From: Girardinichthys multiradiatus
Lineage: Eukaryota; Chordata; Actinopteri; Cyprinodontiformes; Goodeidae
DNA: 64,000 nucleotides
Assembly: GCF_021462225.1 (NCBI RefSeq)
Contig: NC_061802.1
Coordinates: forward strand, 7,583,859-7,647,858
Direction: 5' to 3'
The stretch's first letter is position 1, and each line of letters starts with the position of its first letter. A program made the translations under genes and the position numbers. Below, in pieces: positions 1 to 12,000 of the stretch. The notes below the pieces were generated by a model that was not told the DNA's origin, did not search any database, and saw only the letters and a list, made by a program, of their open reading frames with translations.

Positions 1-904
1 TTTCTTTAAAGTTTGTCAGTGTGTATGTCCTCTTAACTATGAGCATTATTGGGCCTTATGGCTGGCAAGCCAGTGAAATGTGTTGCAGCATATTTGTTTT
101 GAAGATTATGATCAACATTAGTCTCAGATTCCCATCTGTGACTAATGCTGTTGTGCTGATTTTACCTTGGAAGCAGGTCTGCATCCTTTACAAAGTTAAC
201 AATTCTGCACTCTTTTCCTTTATTTTGTACCTTTTCCTTTCTGGTTTAGTTCACGCACTATAAAAGGTTAAATAAGGGTACAAAAACTATTTCAAACTAA
301 ATTGAGATCATTGTTAGATATTAAATAGACAAACTTTTAATGTCAACTGGATATATACTAAATTGTCCCAACTGTGTTAAAGACAGCTTTTTGTTGAACT
401 ATTTTCTATTTATCAGATATTTTGCTGGATCATGAGAATCAAAAACTTAAAGCTAATCATCTGTGCTTCATTGCTTTCCTTTTTGTACTAAAGTAGCATG
501 GATCTGCCTACATTTTTGGTCACTTAAAAATAACAGTTTTAAAGAGTATGTTCTGTTTTACATATAAAGCATTTTATTTTTGTTTTAATTTTTCTAACAA
601 TAAAAAGATCAGCTAGCAATAAGATCTTTGAGTGTTTTTGAAGATAATTTGACGGAAGGCAAAATATAAATGTACTGATAAGAAATGATATATAGTTGTT
701 GGCTTAGTTAAATACAAATATTTATACCCCTTTGCCTTTTTGTCATGCTACAACTACCAATGGTAATATTCGTCATTTGGATTTAATGTGAAAGTCCAAT
801 TCAAAGTAGCACTCAACTGGGGAGTAGAAGAAAAGTTATACATGGTTTTAAAAATATTTCTAAAATAAAAGGCATCAACTCCAGGATAAGTGGGTATTGA
901 CAGT
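1..904. other. AT-rich unique sequence, no gene seen
   Basis: No coding exon, RNA gene or recognisable repeat was found. The short open frames here have no family features and ordinary AT-rich composition. Confidence 0.5.
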
Positions 905-1165
905 GAATGAATGAACGGAATGGCCCAGTCAAAGTCAAGACTCGATATTCACAGAAGCTGTAAATCTAATCTGACTGAGTCTGAGCTAATTTATAAAGAA
1001 GAATGGGCATACAAATTAGCCTCTAGATGTGCTAAACTGGTAGAAGCACACCCAAAGAGACTTGTTATCTGGCCGTTTGTGACTGCAGCAAAAGCTGGTT
1101 CAACAAAGGTTTTACTCAGGAGGGCTGAAGACATTTGCATGCTACACCAATCTTGTTTGACAACC
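905..1165 (+). pseudogene. Tc1-like transposase 3' fragment (fossil)
   Basis: The reading frame from 911 gives the C-terminal end of a Tc1-type transposase. It starts at the block that follows the catalytic SPDLNP region and runs through residues such as SNLTESELIYKEEWAYKLAS, RCAKLVEAHPKRL and a final KAGSTK before an Arg-Arg-Ala-Glu read-through. The same family recurs in opposite orientation at 44687-45065 and, badly decayed, at 6982-8248. No transposase N-terminus, catalytic core or inverted terminal repeat is present, so this is a dead fragment. The match to Tc1 transposases comes from knowledge of the family, not a search. Confidence 0.75.
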
Positions 1166-2104
1166 ATGTGTCATTTTCTTCCATTTTACAATCATAGGGT
1201 GGTTGTATGTGGTGGTTCCACACATACCGATAAAACTGTCATGATCCTTAGGTGTTTGAGCTTTGGATTTCTATAGATGTGTGTTTTGCTCTCTGTTGTT
1301 TATATTTTCTAAGTGTTACTATTTTAGTTCATCCCAGTGTTTACTTATTTCTTAGTTCATTCTGTACCTTCAGATATGTCCGATTAAATTTCTTCCTTGT
1401 GTTTCTCTGTCTGGTACTGCTCATTTATTATTTTTCCTCATCTCTCTCTCTCCCCTCATTGGTCTCAGCTGCTCCTCATCTTCTCCTGATTACACATCTT
1501 CTCTCCAGTCTTCCCTCTGTATATATTGCTCTCCGGTTGTCTGTCTCTTCACTGGTTTCTTCCGTTCTCCTTCCGTGAGCTTTGTTCTCCTGAACCGAGC
1601 TTCATGTTCCTGCCCAGTTGTCCATTTGTGCTCTTCATTACATTTTGTACGTTTTTGTTATTCATTAAATATTGTTTCACGTTGTTCCTCGGCATTCCTT
1701 TTACGTGCACTTGGATCCCTCTGCAAACACAATATGTCAAAAATACATTGAAGTTTGTAGTTTAGGTATGACAAAATGTGAATAAATTTCAGGTTTATGA
1801 ATCCTTGCAATGCTGTGTTTTTAAAAACGTCATTCATATATATAAAACCTCATCAGGAAACCATCTTGCATCACTAAGTAAACTCTTTCCAAGTTGCTCA
1901 CTGTCTCAAACACAGTTGCCTCAGCTCCAAACTAAAGACAAAGCACCTGTCAAGGGAGGTTTAGCTCTAACATGGAGAGTGCTGGCTGGAACCTATTGTG
2001 ACATCATTGGGCTGCAGTGCCTCTTTATGTTCACAAAGGTTATAAGATGAGCTGAAGGAGGAAAAGGAACAGTAAGATAGCAAGAAACTCTGTGTGTGTT
2101 TTCC
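1166..2104. other. Non-coding stretch with pyrimidine-rich tract
   Basis: Positions about 1330-1640 are strongly C/T-rich, with runs of CTCTCTCTC and TCTTCTCC. This produces long but featureless open frames. No splice-bounded exon or repeat family is recognised. Confidence 0.45.
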
Positions 2105-2245
2105 TGTGTGTCTCTGTTTTGCACTGTGATTGTACTGGCGACTTGTTCAGAGTATACCCTGCATTTTGCCCCAATGGCTCCTGTTACCAGGCCCTGCAAA
2201 CCCTGCAACCCTGCAAAGATATACGGTTATAAATAATGGATGGAT
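2105..2245 (+). repeat. SINE-like 3' fragment ending in GGAT repeats
   Basis: The segment holds decayed blocks of the 3' half of the tRNA-headed SINE seen intact at 47366-47709: the 'gcactgtgattgtactggcgac' block (20-base portion shown in lower case elsewhere) and a 'ccctg...cctgcaa' region. It ends in ATGGATGGATGG at 2236-2249, the usual simple tail of this repeat. It is 5'-truncated. Confidence 0.45.
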
Positions 2246-3305
2246 GGATGTTTCATTGCTAACGATATTTTCTCTATTTCAACATTGTCTATAATACTAT
2301 ATATATCTGGTGTTACTTACTGTGAATAAGTTTATGTATTTTTGTGGTTGTGCAATGAATGCACACCAAGCCCAAAGGATTCCACCATGTGGGTTGCACC
2401 TACAGTGCAGACTTGGAGTTGGGAAGAGCTGACGGTTGGATATGAATTGGAGCAGAAGAGCAAGGCAAGAAAATTTTTCTGTCCAGATTCACAAAACAGC
2501 TGGCAGCAGCAAAGTCTGGAAAAAAAAGGAGAAAAAAATCAAATATATGTCAGTGAAGAAATGGAACAAATCCATAAAACATTTGATGTAGTAGCTATTT
2601 TGGGTGAGCAGCTGTTTCCTAGTTAAAAAGAGATCAAGACTAGATAGATTCTTTGGGAAAGGTGCAAAACTTTAAACGTACAGAGAAAACAGAGACAGAG
2701 AAAACAGAGACAGAGAAAACAGAGATGGCTCAAGGCTGTATGGGGCCCATGGCAGAATTTTATTTGGGGGTTTTCCAAAGTCCATCAGCATCTTCCATCA
2801 GCTGCCACTGCCCAACTAATATCACCTTTATACTATCCATGTTCAAATTTCTATGTATTATTTGTCTAACATAACTGTTCTTACAGTTTACAACAGAAAC
2901 ATTCTTAGTTGTACAATATAGAGACCAAATGTTTTCTGCTTGATTCACAATCACTTCACATGATTTGTATGTGTTTGTGAAGACATTTGCATATTTATTA
3001 TTAATATTCACATTAAAGGATATTTTTTAGTTCTTTTAGAAAGTCTACTGTGGCTTTTAGGGGTCAAACGTTTTATGTTGGGTTGTTGTGGGGGAGCCAA
3101 GCACTGGCAAGTGGCGGGTAGGATCCTGTTATGGCAGATGTATAAAATAAAAAACAACAAAAACTTACAATGTGGAGAAAAACCAACGGGACACAAATCG
3201 GCATGGAGCATGATGGGAGTTTCTGATGATGGATTGGAGACAACCAGAATATAAATACAGATCTGATCATGAGTGGGGGAAAAAAAGAGTTATTACATTG
3301 GTGTG
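2246..3305. other. Non-coding, with a small minisatellite
   Basis: No gene is seen. It includes the 15-bp tandem repeat listed separately at 2680. A stretch at about 3060-3280, with an out-of-context TTATGGCAGATG and GGAGAAAAACC composition, may be an old interspersed repeat, but no boundaries can be set. Confidence 0.4.
2680..2726. repeat. Minisatellite, 15-bp unit ACAGAGAAAACAGAG
   Basis: Three consecutive near-identical copies of the 15-bp unit are visible. They encode a repeated Thr-Glu-Lys-Thr-Glu pattern in one frame, but no gene context supports translation. Confidence 0.85.
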
Positions 3306-3865
3306 TGTTGGAATTATGAATCTGAGAATATTATTTAATATTTAATATTAATATTTTAATATTTTATTAAATAATATTTCGGTCTGTTAAGGGTTGTCCT
3401 GTGAATACCAGCCCATTAAGGCGATGGTATTAGGACAAAATAGAAAGGTGTGAGACATTATTGAACAGCAAAAACTCTGCACATATATGGAATGAATTCA
3501 AACAATTTCTTAAAATACAAGAATTTATTAACAAAACTAAGTCAACTCAAAGTCAAAAATATTTCAATTAACAAAGTATTTACTAAGCTAAAACAATCCA
3601 ACTAAACTACCAAGCAGAATTAAAGAATAAGGAAGACTAATGGGCTATGTACAATATAAACAAGTTGATTAAAGATGATTGAAAATTATGACCAAAAGAG
3701 TGATGCAACATTACCATGTAATGTTTATGTTTGAGAACCAAGGATTATCTTGAAGAATCTGGAAGTGAAGTTAAGTTAGTCTTGGAACTAACTTAGACAA
3801 CCATTCACAATGCAAGATCAGGTAAAATATTATTTTAATAAAATAATGTTTTAAATAACGATCTG
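3306..3865. repeat. Truncated second copy of the long LTR
   Basis: From TGTTGGAATTATGAAT onward this matches, block by block, the sequence starting at 15174. Shared blocks include the AAATAATATTT run, GGTTGTCCT, the GGTATTAGGACAAAAT block, ACAAGAATTTATTAACAAAA, ACCAAGCAGAATTAAAGAAT and TTAGTCTTGGAACTAACTTA. Similarity stops near 3865, where the copy at 15174 continues for more than 1 kb. It therefore covers only one end of the LTR: the 3' end on the minus strand if the element reads that way, as its TG...CA ends allow in either direction. Small indels separate the two copies. Confidence 0.8.
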
Positions 3866-6800
3866 CTAACGATCTGAAAATGTAATATTTTCTGCATCCT
3901 GTTTGGCCTCTAAAAATAATAAAACTCTGGTGCTTAATAAAAGGCTGAGACGTGCTAAATATGAAAGAAAATGTCTCAACTTTATGTCTGAAAACAACCT
4001 CTGTCTTTTTTTTGTAAATAACAACAAGCCATAATGCTGGTCCCCTTATTTTGAACATTTCTGACATTAAGCTTATTAAGTTTTTGTAATTATTTGCTAA
4101 TTACATGCTGGTGTACTTTAAATTACTTTAAAGCTATTTTCATTATAATTGATGAAATTGTCACATTCAGTTTAGGTGACATCATCAGTATTAAACTTTA
4201 CAGATAACCCCTAACTAGCTCAGCTTTTTTATTTACTACCTTAAAGCCATTCAGAATCTTAAAACATTTTTTCCAACTGCCACTCCCATCAACATCAATT
4301 TCAGATGTAGTAGCTAAATGTCTACATCAAAAAAGTCTCTTAACATCTGCTCTTAACATTTCCACCAAACAACAAAAACATACCTAATGACCAAAAGCAG
4401 TGGGACATTGAAACAAATTTAAGCACCTGTTTTGGTCTTTTACAGATTATATGCAACAATTGTATTCATCTAAGAGTATAATTGCTACAGAGTGTTAGGG
4501 ATCATTAATAGAAACTTAAATAAATAGGTGGTTAAAAGAATAATTGACATACTCATCTGGTATAAAATGTAATAAATGGAGACTATCTGTCCTGTTAAAT
4601 TTGTCATGCTTGTGTCAGATCCCTTTTTTTTTTTCATGGCGTACAGTTGGAGAAAACTTGTGACATATTTGTCAGCTAGGACACAATTTTTGCTGCAGTT
4701 TAACCAAAAACCTAAGACTGCAGGGAGTGCGCATTGCATAGCCTCTCCTTATATTGTCTAAAGAGGGACCAAACAGCAGGGTAGTTTTATTTCACTTCCA
4801 TGCTCTCACTGTGTTTTTTTACACTCACATGCAACTACTTCATATTTTTAACCCTGGAGGTCAATGCTGAAATTGTGTTCATCTTTCATCTTTGCACGCA
4901 CAGCAGGAGCTAACTCTTGCATTCATCTTTGCCGTAGGACAGTGAGTGAGTCTGACTGAGACCTTCAGACCTTTAAGATGATTACTTTCCTCATCTGTCG
5001 CTTTATCTTTCTCTCTGCCTCTCTTTGCTGCTGTCCACTCTAACCAGATTCCCCTTCTGTTTCGCTTTATTTTAATCCCAATATTTGCCCTTTCTTTCCT
5101 GTATTTCTTCTCTTTCTGCCTTCCTTTCCCCCATCTGTATGTTTCTACAACAACTCTTTAGCTTGAGACAGATTGTGCTGCTTCAGAAAGCCAATAAAGC
5201 TGTTGGTCAGTAAATCTACGGTCTTTCTCTCAGAGCATCACTCCTCTATGACACTGTGGATGTGAGACATGAGATTCATCTGCTGTTTTATAACTGCTTG
5301 TGACCACAAAAACTACAAGAGAGGACTGGTCGTTGTCAGGTGCGAGCTGCAGGGACAGAGGCTATGAAGAGATTTAAATACCATTGCATCATGAGCCAAT
5401 TTGGCTGCAGAGAAAAGGGCAGGATTTGGGGAGCTGAATTTCAAATGGACATAAAATAGGATTTATCGCCTTTTACTGAACACTTACATTTAACACGTTT
5501 GTGGCATTCTGGTACTCTGACTTCAATATTAAAAGAAACTTAACAAGCCTATATAAATTGCGGTGACAACATATAGAACACTAATGTTCTCCTGTAATTA
5601 TCTGGAAAAGATTGTGTGTAGCAACAATGCCACCAAACACAATTTCCAGGCAAGTTCTAATAGCATTTCTGAAGAAGATTTGATCCAGACAAAACCTGTG
5701 CCCAAACCTCTTACATGACCCAAATAGAGCCTGTTATAGGCATCCATTGCTAATGCAGTTTGAGGAAGATATGGCTACATGGGAGCTGATACTTCCCATG
5801 GCAGCAACAGCTGAACCACAAAGTGGACAGATATGATAAGTGGAGCTGTTTGCAGATGAAGAGCTTGATCAGCATCTGGGACCTCAGAGACAGGTAACAG
5901 GTGCTGGAAGACCAAGTGGAACCCAACTTTGGTTTTTGCAAAAGCCAATCCCCTAATGTAGGATGAATTCATCAAAAATATGGGATTTCATTTTAGATTA
6001 CTGTTAAAACAATGCTGATAAACCACCAAATCATTTATGATGGGAAAATGGTGCTTAGCTAACACTATTTACAGAAGGAATTGAGTACTTTCAACCTCTG
6101 AGTAGAGCACAGCAGTGCAAAGAAAGCTTTACAAATATTTTCAACCCAACTCACGCACCTTAAGAGATGAAAGTATTTACTTTCCTGGTGCCTTCCAGGT
6201 GAGGTGTTTCGGGCATATTAACCTGCAGAAACTTGAGAACGACCCAAGAAGCTCTGCAGAAGATGTTGTGGTTCTCTGCTTTACCTCAGAGTAAATTGAG
6301 GAGGGGGGTGGCGGGTCAAGGAAGAAAGATCAAGGAATTTCTGTTTTCTTGCCACAACTCGGCGGATGGAAAGACAAACGAACGGACATTTTCTATGTTC
6401 AGAAGTTAGATGTGGGTTCCCTCTGTCATGACTAAACGCACTTCCATTTTAATCACACTGGACCTGTGACGGCAGGGCAGTGAAAAACTATGCATTGCTG
6501 CCAGGATGAATGTATGCTCTAAGCCAGGCCACTGCTGGAGCTGTCAGAGCTAGCATTTCAATTTAATGCTTCAGGGTTTTGCAGCTACATCTATGTACTG
6601 AAGAAAGAAAAGGGACAGTGAATTAAGCTTTAAACAAAAGTGAGGAAAAAACAGAAAATGCCACAGTAAGAGTGGTGCCAAATTTTAAAATAGCTGTCAT
6701 AAAATCAAAAAAGGATTTTGCTGTTTGCTGTGCATCTTTGTGTTTAGAGAAGTTGTTCATTATATGAGGAAACAGAATACATTGTTTTTGTTGTGTTCAT

Positions 6801-6981
6801 CTGAGCATAAAAACATTCATTTGGCAAGTAAATTCATTTGGCTTTAACCCATTCATGTCTATAAACCCTTAGTTGAAACAAGAGCTAAGCTGAGGAAAAC
6901 TTCTTCATTTAATAGGAGAATCTGTTTTTCAATAAAAATTGCTAAGATATTTGATGATTCTAGTCCCAATAAGGTACTTGT
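3866..6981. other. Unique AT-rich sequence, no gene seen
   Basis: No coding exon or RNA gene was recognised. A weak resemblance to the 3' part of Rex3-type LINEs (GGTGAGGTGTTTCGGGCATAT) is seen around 6195-6300 but is too short to call. A short direct repeat, TAACGATCTG twice, lies at about 3857-3878 next to the LTR fragment. Confidence 0.45.
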
Positions 6982-8248
6982 GTAATCAGTTACAAAAGAA
7001 TCCTTACCCCTTAAGCATTTTTTCATTTTGTGATGTTGCAACCAAAAACCTCATATTTGTATTCAGGCCCTTTTTACTCTCATAACCCTCAGTATAATCC
7101 TGTGCAACCATTCACCTAATTAGCAAATAGTCCAACTCAAGTGTCACTTGAGAACATTAGTAAAGAAACAGCTTTATGAAACCTAGTAACACACCATGGA
7201 GGTGGGAGAAATGATCTAGACATATTTAAAGCAGGGTTAGGTTATAACACAATATCTAAATCATTGAACATGCCATGAAGCAATATTCAATGTATCTTCC
7301 AAGAATAGAGAGAGTATGACACAACTGTAAACCTGACAAAACATAGTCATCTGCCTAAACTGACATGTCAGGCTAGGATATCATTAATCAGAGAAGCAGC
7401 CAAGAGGCCCATGGTAACTCTGGAGGAACTGCAGAAATCACCCAGGTGAGAAAATCTGTCAACAGGATACCTGTTTGTTGTACACTTCACAAACACGGCC
7501 TTCATGGAAATGTGGCAAGTAGTCCCATTTAAATTTGCTATAAATTATGTGGGCAGCAGCAAACATGTAGAAGAAGCCTGCTGGCTGCTTCTATGATCAG
7601 AGGAGACCAAAATGAAACTTTTTTGGCAAAACATTATAGTTGAGATAAAGCAATGGCACATAGTTGCAGCAACATCATAATGTGAGAATGTTTTTTTTCC
7701 AGCAGGGACACATAAACTGGGGAGATAGGTGGAGCTAAATAAAGAGCAATCTTGCAAGAGAACCTGTTAGAAACTGTATAAGACTTGAGGTTGGGGTGGA
7801 GACTCACCTTTCAGTAGGATTGTGACCCAAAACGTATAGCCAGAGATCTAATAGGGTTTCTGCATTAAAAGAATATGTATATGCTGGAATGGGCCAGTCA
7901 AAGTAGCGGTCCTAATACAGATGAGAATTTAGGACAAGACTTCGAAATTGTTGTTCACTCTCCATTCAATCAGACTGAGTTTGAGGTATTTTGCATATGA
8001 GAACAGGCAAAAACTTTACTTTCTAGATGTGCAAAGCTGCCAGATGCATACCCAAGAAGGCTGTAATTACATAGAAAAGTTGTTTTGAAAGATGTTGACC
8101 CTGGAGGCAGAATACAAATACACACCATTCTTATTAGAAAAAAACAGTGTATGTTTTTTTTTTTTTACACTGCTTTATGTTCATAACATTCAAATAAAAA
8201 TACATTCAGATTTTTAGTAACATGACTACTTAAGCAAGGCACTGTAAG
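6982..8248 (+). mobile_element. Tc1-like DNA transposon, ancient decayed copy
   Basis: The stretch follows the order of a complete Tc1 element. It has a left terminus of the CCTTACCCCTTAAGCATTTT / TGATGTTGCAACCAAAAACC type, and an N-terminal transposase part with 'cagccaagaggcccatggtaactctggaggaactgcagaaatc' wording (7398-7440). A central part follows (7555-7860), then the C-terminal block GGAATGGGCCAGTCAAAGTAG at 7886. That leads into a decayed Leu-Ser-Arg-Cys-Ala-Lys-Leu stretch at 8015-8040, ending near AAGGCACTGTA at 8236-8246. No open frame longer than about 70 codons survives. Ends are approximate. Confidence 0.7.
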
Positions 8249-10081
8249 TTCGATTTTTTTTCTTTACCGTTTTTTTATTGTTTTTTTTTTGTTTATCAGG
8301 ACTCAAAAAATAGGAGAAGCATGGATTGCAGAAGGAGTGCTTAAATTCACTCATTGTGTGTGAAAACATTACTTTACCAGGGTTGCGTGTTTGTTCTTTC
8401 ATAATTTGCACTTACAGGCAAAATGAACCAAACCACACAAGAAATAATATTTAGATTCTTCAAAAGTGCTTTCTTTCCTTTCACCTGCATTTTGATCATT
8501 TTTGATAATCATAATCAGTGCATATTAGATACAAGCATGGCAGATGCACAATCCTCCTAATACATAATGTCATATCATAAACACATAAACTCAGCTATGC
8601 ACAATTCAAAGGCTGAATTTTTCTCCTGCTCTAGTAATCTAGTTAAATAATTTGGGATTACATTGCCTCAGCAGTGCACCAATAAGGGGATCAGCTCTCA
8701 GCCCATGAAATGCCCTCTATTGTGTGGCACAAAGGGCATCTCAGTCGGTTGTGTATTTGCAGTTTAGATAATCTCCTCGTAGCTTTAGTACCAAACGCAG
8801 GCATGGTTTCATGTCTGGGAAGTGATGTTAACAGCTAATGGGGCTGTTTACCACCTCCACCTCCTGGACTGAGCTTTCACTTTGAGTTACAACATTTAAT
8901 AAAAAACAATCACACTGATGCAAAGGTTGCTGGTAAAGGACAAAGGTGAAACGGGAACAAAAAAGAACAACAGAAAAAAGCTTCTAATTCTGTCCCCAGT
9001 CTTTGTGGCATCTAAGATGCCAATGTCACATAGAGGCTCTTAACTGTTTAAATTAAATGCAGACCGCTTTCCTTTCCCCTATTTTCTGCCTGCCAGATGC
9101 ATCTGTGCGTCCTCCATCTGTATTCCTCCAACACAACCTGCAACAATGAGATTCCAACCTACACACCAGTGTTAAGAGTAAGAGCCATTACTATTCAGAT
9201 TGGACTGTTTAGTAGATCGAGATAGATGCCTGAAAAATATAAGATGTAACCAAGTGATAGACAAGAAAGTAGGATGAGGTTAGGGGTGGTTGGGTCGGAG
9301 ACAGCCAACAGAGGTGAAGGTAAAAGGAGACAAAGCAGCCAGAAAGTGTAGCCTCAGTCTGCCCTTTCCCCTCTGGGTCCTCACTCACACGTTCCCCTGA
9401 GAGACAACACAGAGGGCTGAAGAGAAGGTACACGTTGAGGTAAAAGGAGAGGTCAGACTATTAGGCAAGTGGAGGTGAAAGGCGGGGAAAATCTGTGAAC
9501 CTGCAGAGGAGCTGAAAAGGAGGAGGGCAGTCGATGCAGGGGGACAGAATTTCTTGCAGTTTGAGCAGGATTAACAAATCTAGATTTGAACATCATCATC
9601 TCATGTCCAACAAGATTTTAAATTTCTAATCTGATCTGTGTGATTAAACATTCTCAGGAATAACTCGGAGAGGAATGAACATGGCTGCTTAGATTAGAAA
9701 ATTCCAAAAGAAAACATCCCAAATATATTTTCCTTTCCCACTGTGATTTAAACTTTTTGAGTCTTGACTTAAAACATAAATATTGTTCTGACTTAAGCCA
9801 CAATATGTTTAGAAGAATTGTTGTTCCTTGCCTTGTTCAGAAAAGACCTATCAGTATAGCATTTTTTTCAGAAATTTGGATGAAAATAATCTGCAATTGT
9901 TATTGTAAATTAGAAACAATTACTTCTTTAACAACTTCATTTGTGAGATTTGTAAAACAAATGATAATTTTGCTGCACTGTGTAATTGTTTTGCAGGACG
10001 TTTACAAAACTTTTTTCACATCTTGTCATTATACCACATGAAAATAGTGGCAAATATAGCTTCTTAATAATAGCAGTCATG
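8249..10081. other. Unique sequence, no gene seen
   Basis: No exon, RNA gene or recognisable repeat. The open frame at 9209-9433 on the minus strand has no domain features and no repeat or splice context. Confidence 0.45.
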
Positions 10082-10290
10082 TACAGGTGCATCTCAAAAG
10101 ACTAGAATATAATTGAACAGTTATTTTATTTCTGTAGTATAGTTCAAAAAGTGAAAATTGTACATCATAAAGATTCAAAACATGCACGCAGAGTAATACA
10201 CTTCAAATGTAACAACCTAACAAACTACTTCTGAAACCTGTTTTTTGAGGTTTTCATTTAGCCTCTGGTTATTGACAACAAAGCTACAAA

Positions 10291-10739
10291 ACTGTCATGC
10301 TTTGTTGAGGTTTCATAGGACCAATGTACACTCTGGAGTGCTGGAGCCACGTGAAAAAGAATCTTTTAATAACAATAATCAGATAACTTACAGACGTCAG
10401 TGACATACAGGCAGATGACGGACATGTAGTAGTAGCCAGGTGGAACCCAAGATGAACAATGAAAACAGAATATAAATACTGAGGTGGGGAGGAGAATGGA
10501 CCAATGAACAAAGGGAGCTAATCGGGAGAAAACTGGGAGCAGCTGGTGAGAGAATGCACAGCAACTGAAGGAGGGAGGCTAATCACTACAGATGAGCAGG
10601 GAGTCCAGGAAAGTAACAGAAACATCTATACACAAGAATAAATGATGAATCTAATCTACAATAAATCAACTAAAATAACAACAACTGTACACAGGGAAAA
10701 CAACACAAACACTCAAAACACAGGCAGATTATGACAGAA
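10291..10739. repeat. Interspersed repeat inserted in the Tc1 fossil
   Basis: A block starting CTGTCATGCTTTGTTGAGG and ending GCAGATTATGACAG separates two parts of the Tc1 element. The ends form an imperfect CTGTCAT/ATGACAG inversion. It contains 'cttacagacgtcagtgacatacaggcagatgacggac' and an AC-rich 3' part, features I associate with a widespread non-autonomous fish repeat. Class is not assigned. Confidence 0.5.
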
Positions 10740-11039
10740 ACATACCAGAACTTGATTTAAAGGGGCATATCACTGAATGGTAATATAATTAAAATTCAAA
10801 ACATTGATTCGAGTGATTCAGGTCAAAACGTTAAACACGTTCATTGTATTTAACACACAGTGGTAGATATTCCTTTTTTTTTATTTCTGTTTATTTGGAT
10901 CATTATGAATTACAGCTAATGTTAACCCAAAGTTTAGTTTCTTAGAAAAAAAAAAAAGAATATTACATACGACTAATAAAAGAAAGGGTTTTAATACAAT
11001 AATGTCAGCTTAATGAAAGTTCTTCCTGTCGTGCACAGA

Positions 11040-11800
11040 ACTAGTACTCAGTACTTGCCACTGGCATTACTGATGTGTTAAGGAAGCCCAGGCTGCTTTC
11101 TGCATTGTTGGGTCTGGTGCCTCTTATCTTCCTCTTGACAACACTCCATAGATTCTGTATAGGATTTAGGTCAGGCCATTTTACTAGTCAATCAATCCAT
11201 GTGATACCATGGGCATTAAATCAGGTATTGGTGGTTTTCTCCAGTGTGGCCAAGTAACCTAGTCCTGCGTGACAATGACATCAGAATCTCCATAACTGAA
11301 GAAAGGAAGCATGAAGTGCTTTAAAATTTCCTTGTAGATGGCTTCACTGGCTTTGGACTTGATAAAACAGTGAAAAAACACCAGTAGATGGCATGGCTCC
11401 CAGAATCACCACTGACTATAGACACTTCACACTGGACCTCAAGCAAAAAAAATTGAATGTCTCTCCACTCTCCTTCTAGACTCTTGGGCCTTGACTGCAA
11501 CATTGCCTTTAATTTGAAACGAGGATTTTGACCATTAAGGACAGTTTAATACATTTCCTCTTTAGCCAAGGTGGGACACTTAACATCTCAGCTTCAGGAG
11601 TGACTTTGAAGGGACTTTGGTTCACAAACCCCTGAAGGCTGCATTTGTTTCTGTTGCTTGTACATCTTTCTACCACAGGTTTTCCTTCCAAATCTTTTTA
11701 CATAAATACACTTGAACACAGCTCTCTGTACAGCCTATTTCTCTAGCGATGGCTCTATGTGTGTCTGCCAGACAACTCAACAGTCTTTCTCACGACTGTT
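11040..11800 (-). pseudogene. Tc1-like transposase, heavily degraded
   Basis: Reading the minus strand from about 11800 down to 11050 gives the order expected of a Tc1 transposase. It runs from a DNA-binding N-terminus near 11700, through the region around GATTCTGATGTCATTGTCAC (11271-11290), to the C-terminal AATCCTATACAGAATCTATG (11148-11167), the counterpart of the NPIENLW motif. The frame is broken repeatedly, and the longest surviving frames are about 60 codons. Layout matches the better preserved transposase at 38905-39867, which is also on the minus strand. Confidence 0.65.
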
Positions 11801-12000
11801 AAGGCCGGAATGACCATGACATTTCTGAAATAAAAATCCTTTTTAAATATTTTTACGTAATATTCAAATTTTCTAAGAATTTGAATTTGTGGTTTTCATT
11901 AGCAGCAAGTTACAATCATCAAAATATCAGAGAACACTAGAAATACATTGCTCTATGTAATAGATATATGGTAAATATGAGTTTGACTGAATTACACAAA

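Larger units (their letters stand above)
10084..12000 (-). mobile_element. Tc1-like DNA transposon, decayed, carrying an inserted repeat
   Basis: The left end reads CAGGTGCATCTCAAAAGACT after a TA (10082-10083), a typical Tc1 terminal repeat. Its decayed inverted partner lies at about 11838-12000, including GTGGTTTTCATTAGCAGCAA and GAGTTTGACTGAATTAC. Between them, on the minus strand, are scrambled remains of a transposase gene (11040-11800). A second repeat at about 10291-10739 interrupts the left arm. The right boundary is approximate because that end is heavily mutated. This family's terminal repeat differs from the CAGGTCCTTCTC family at 38628 and 57326. Confidence 0.75.

Noticed and set aside
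6178..6310. Possible Rex3-type fragment
   Set aside because: Only one short block resembles the 3' part of Rex3; the rest does not align by eye.
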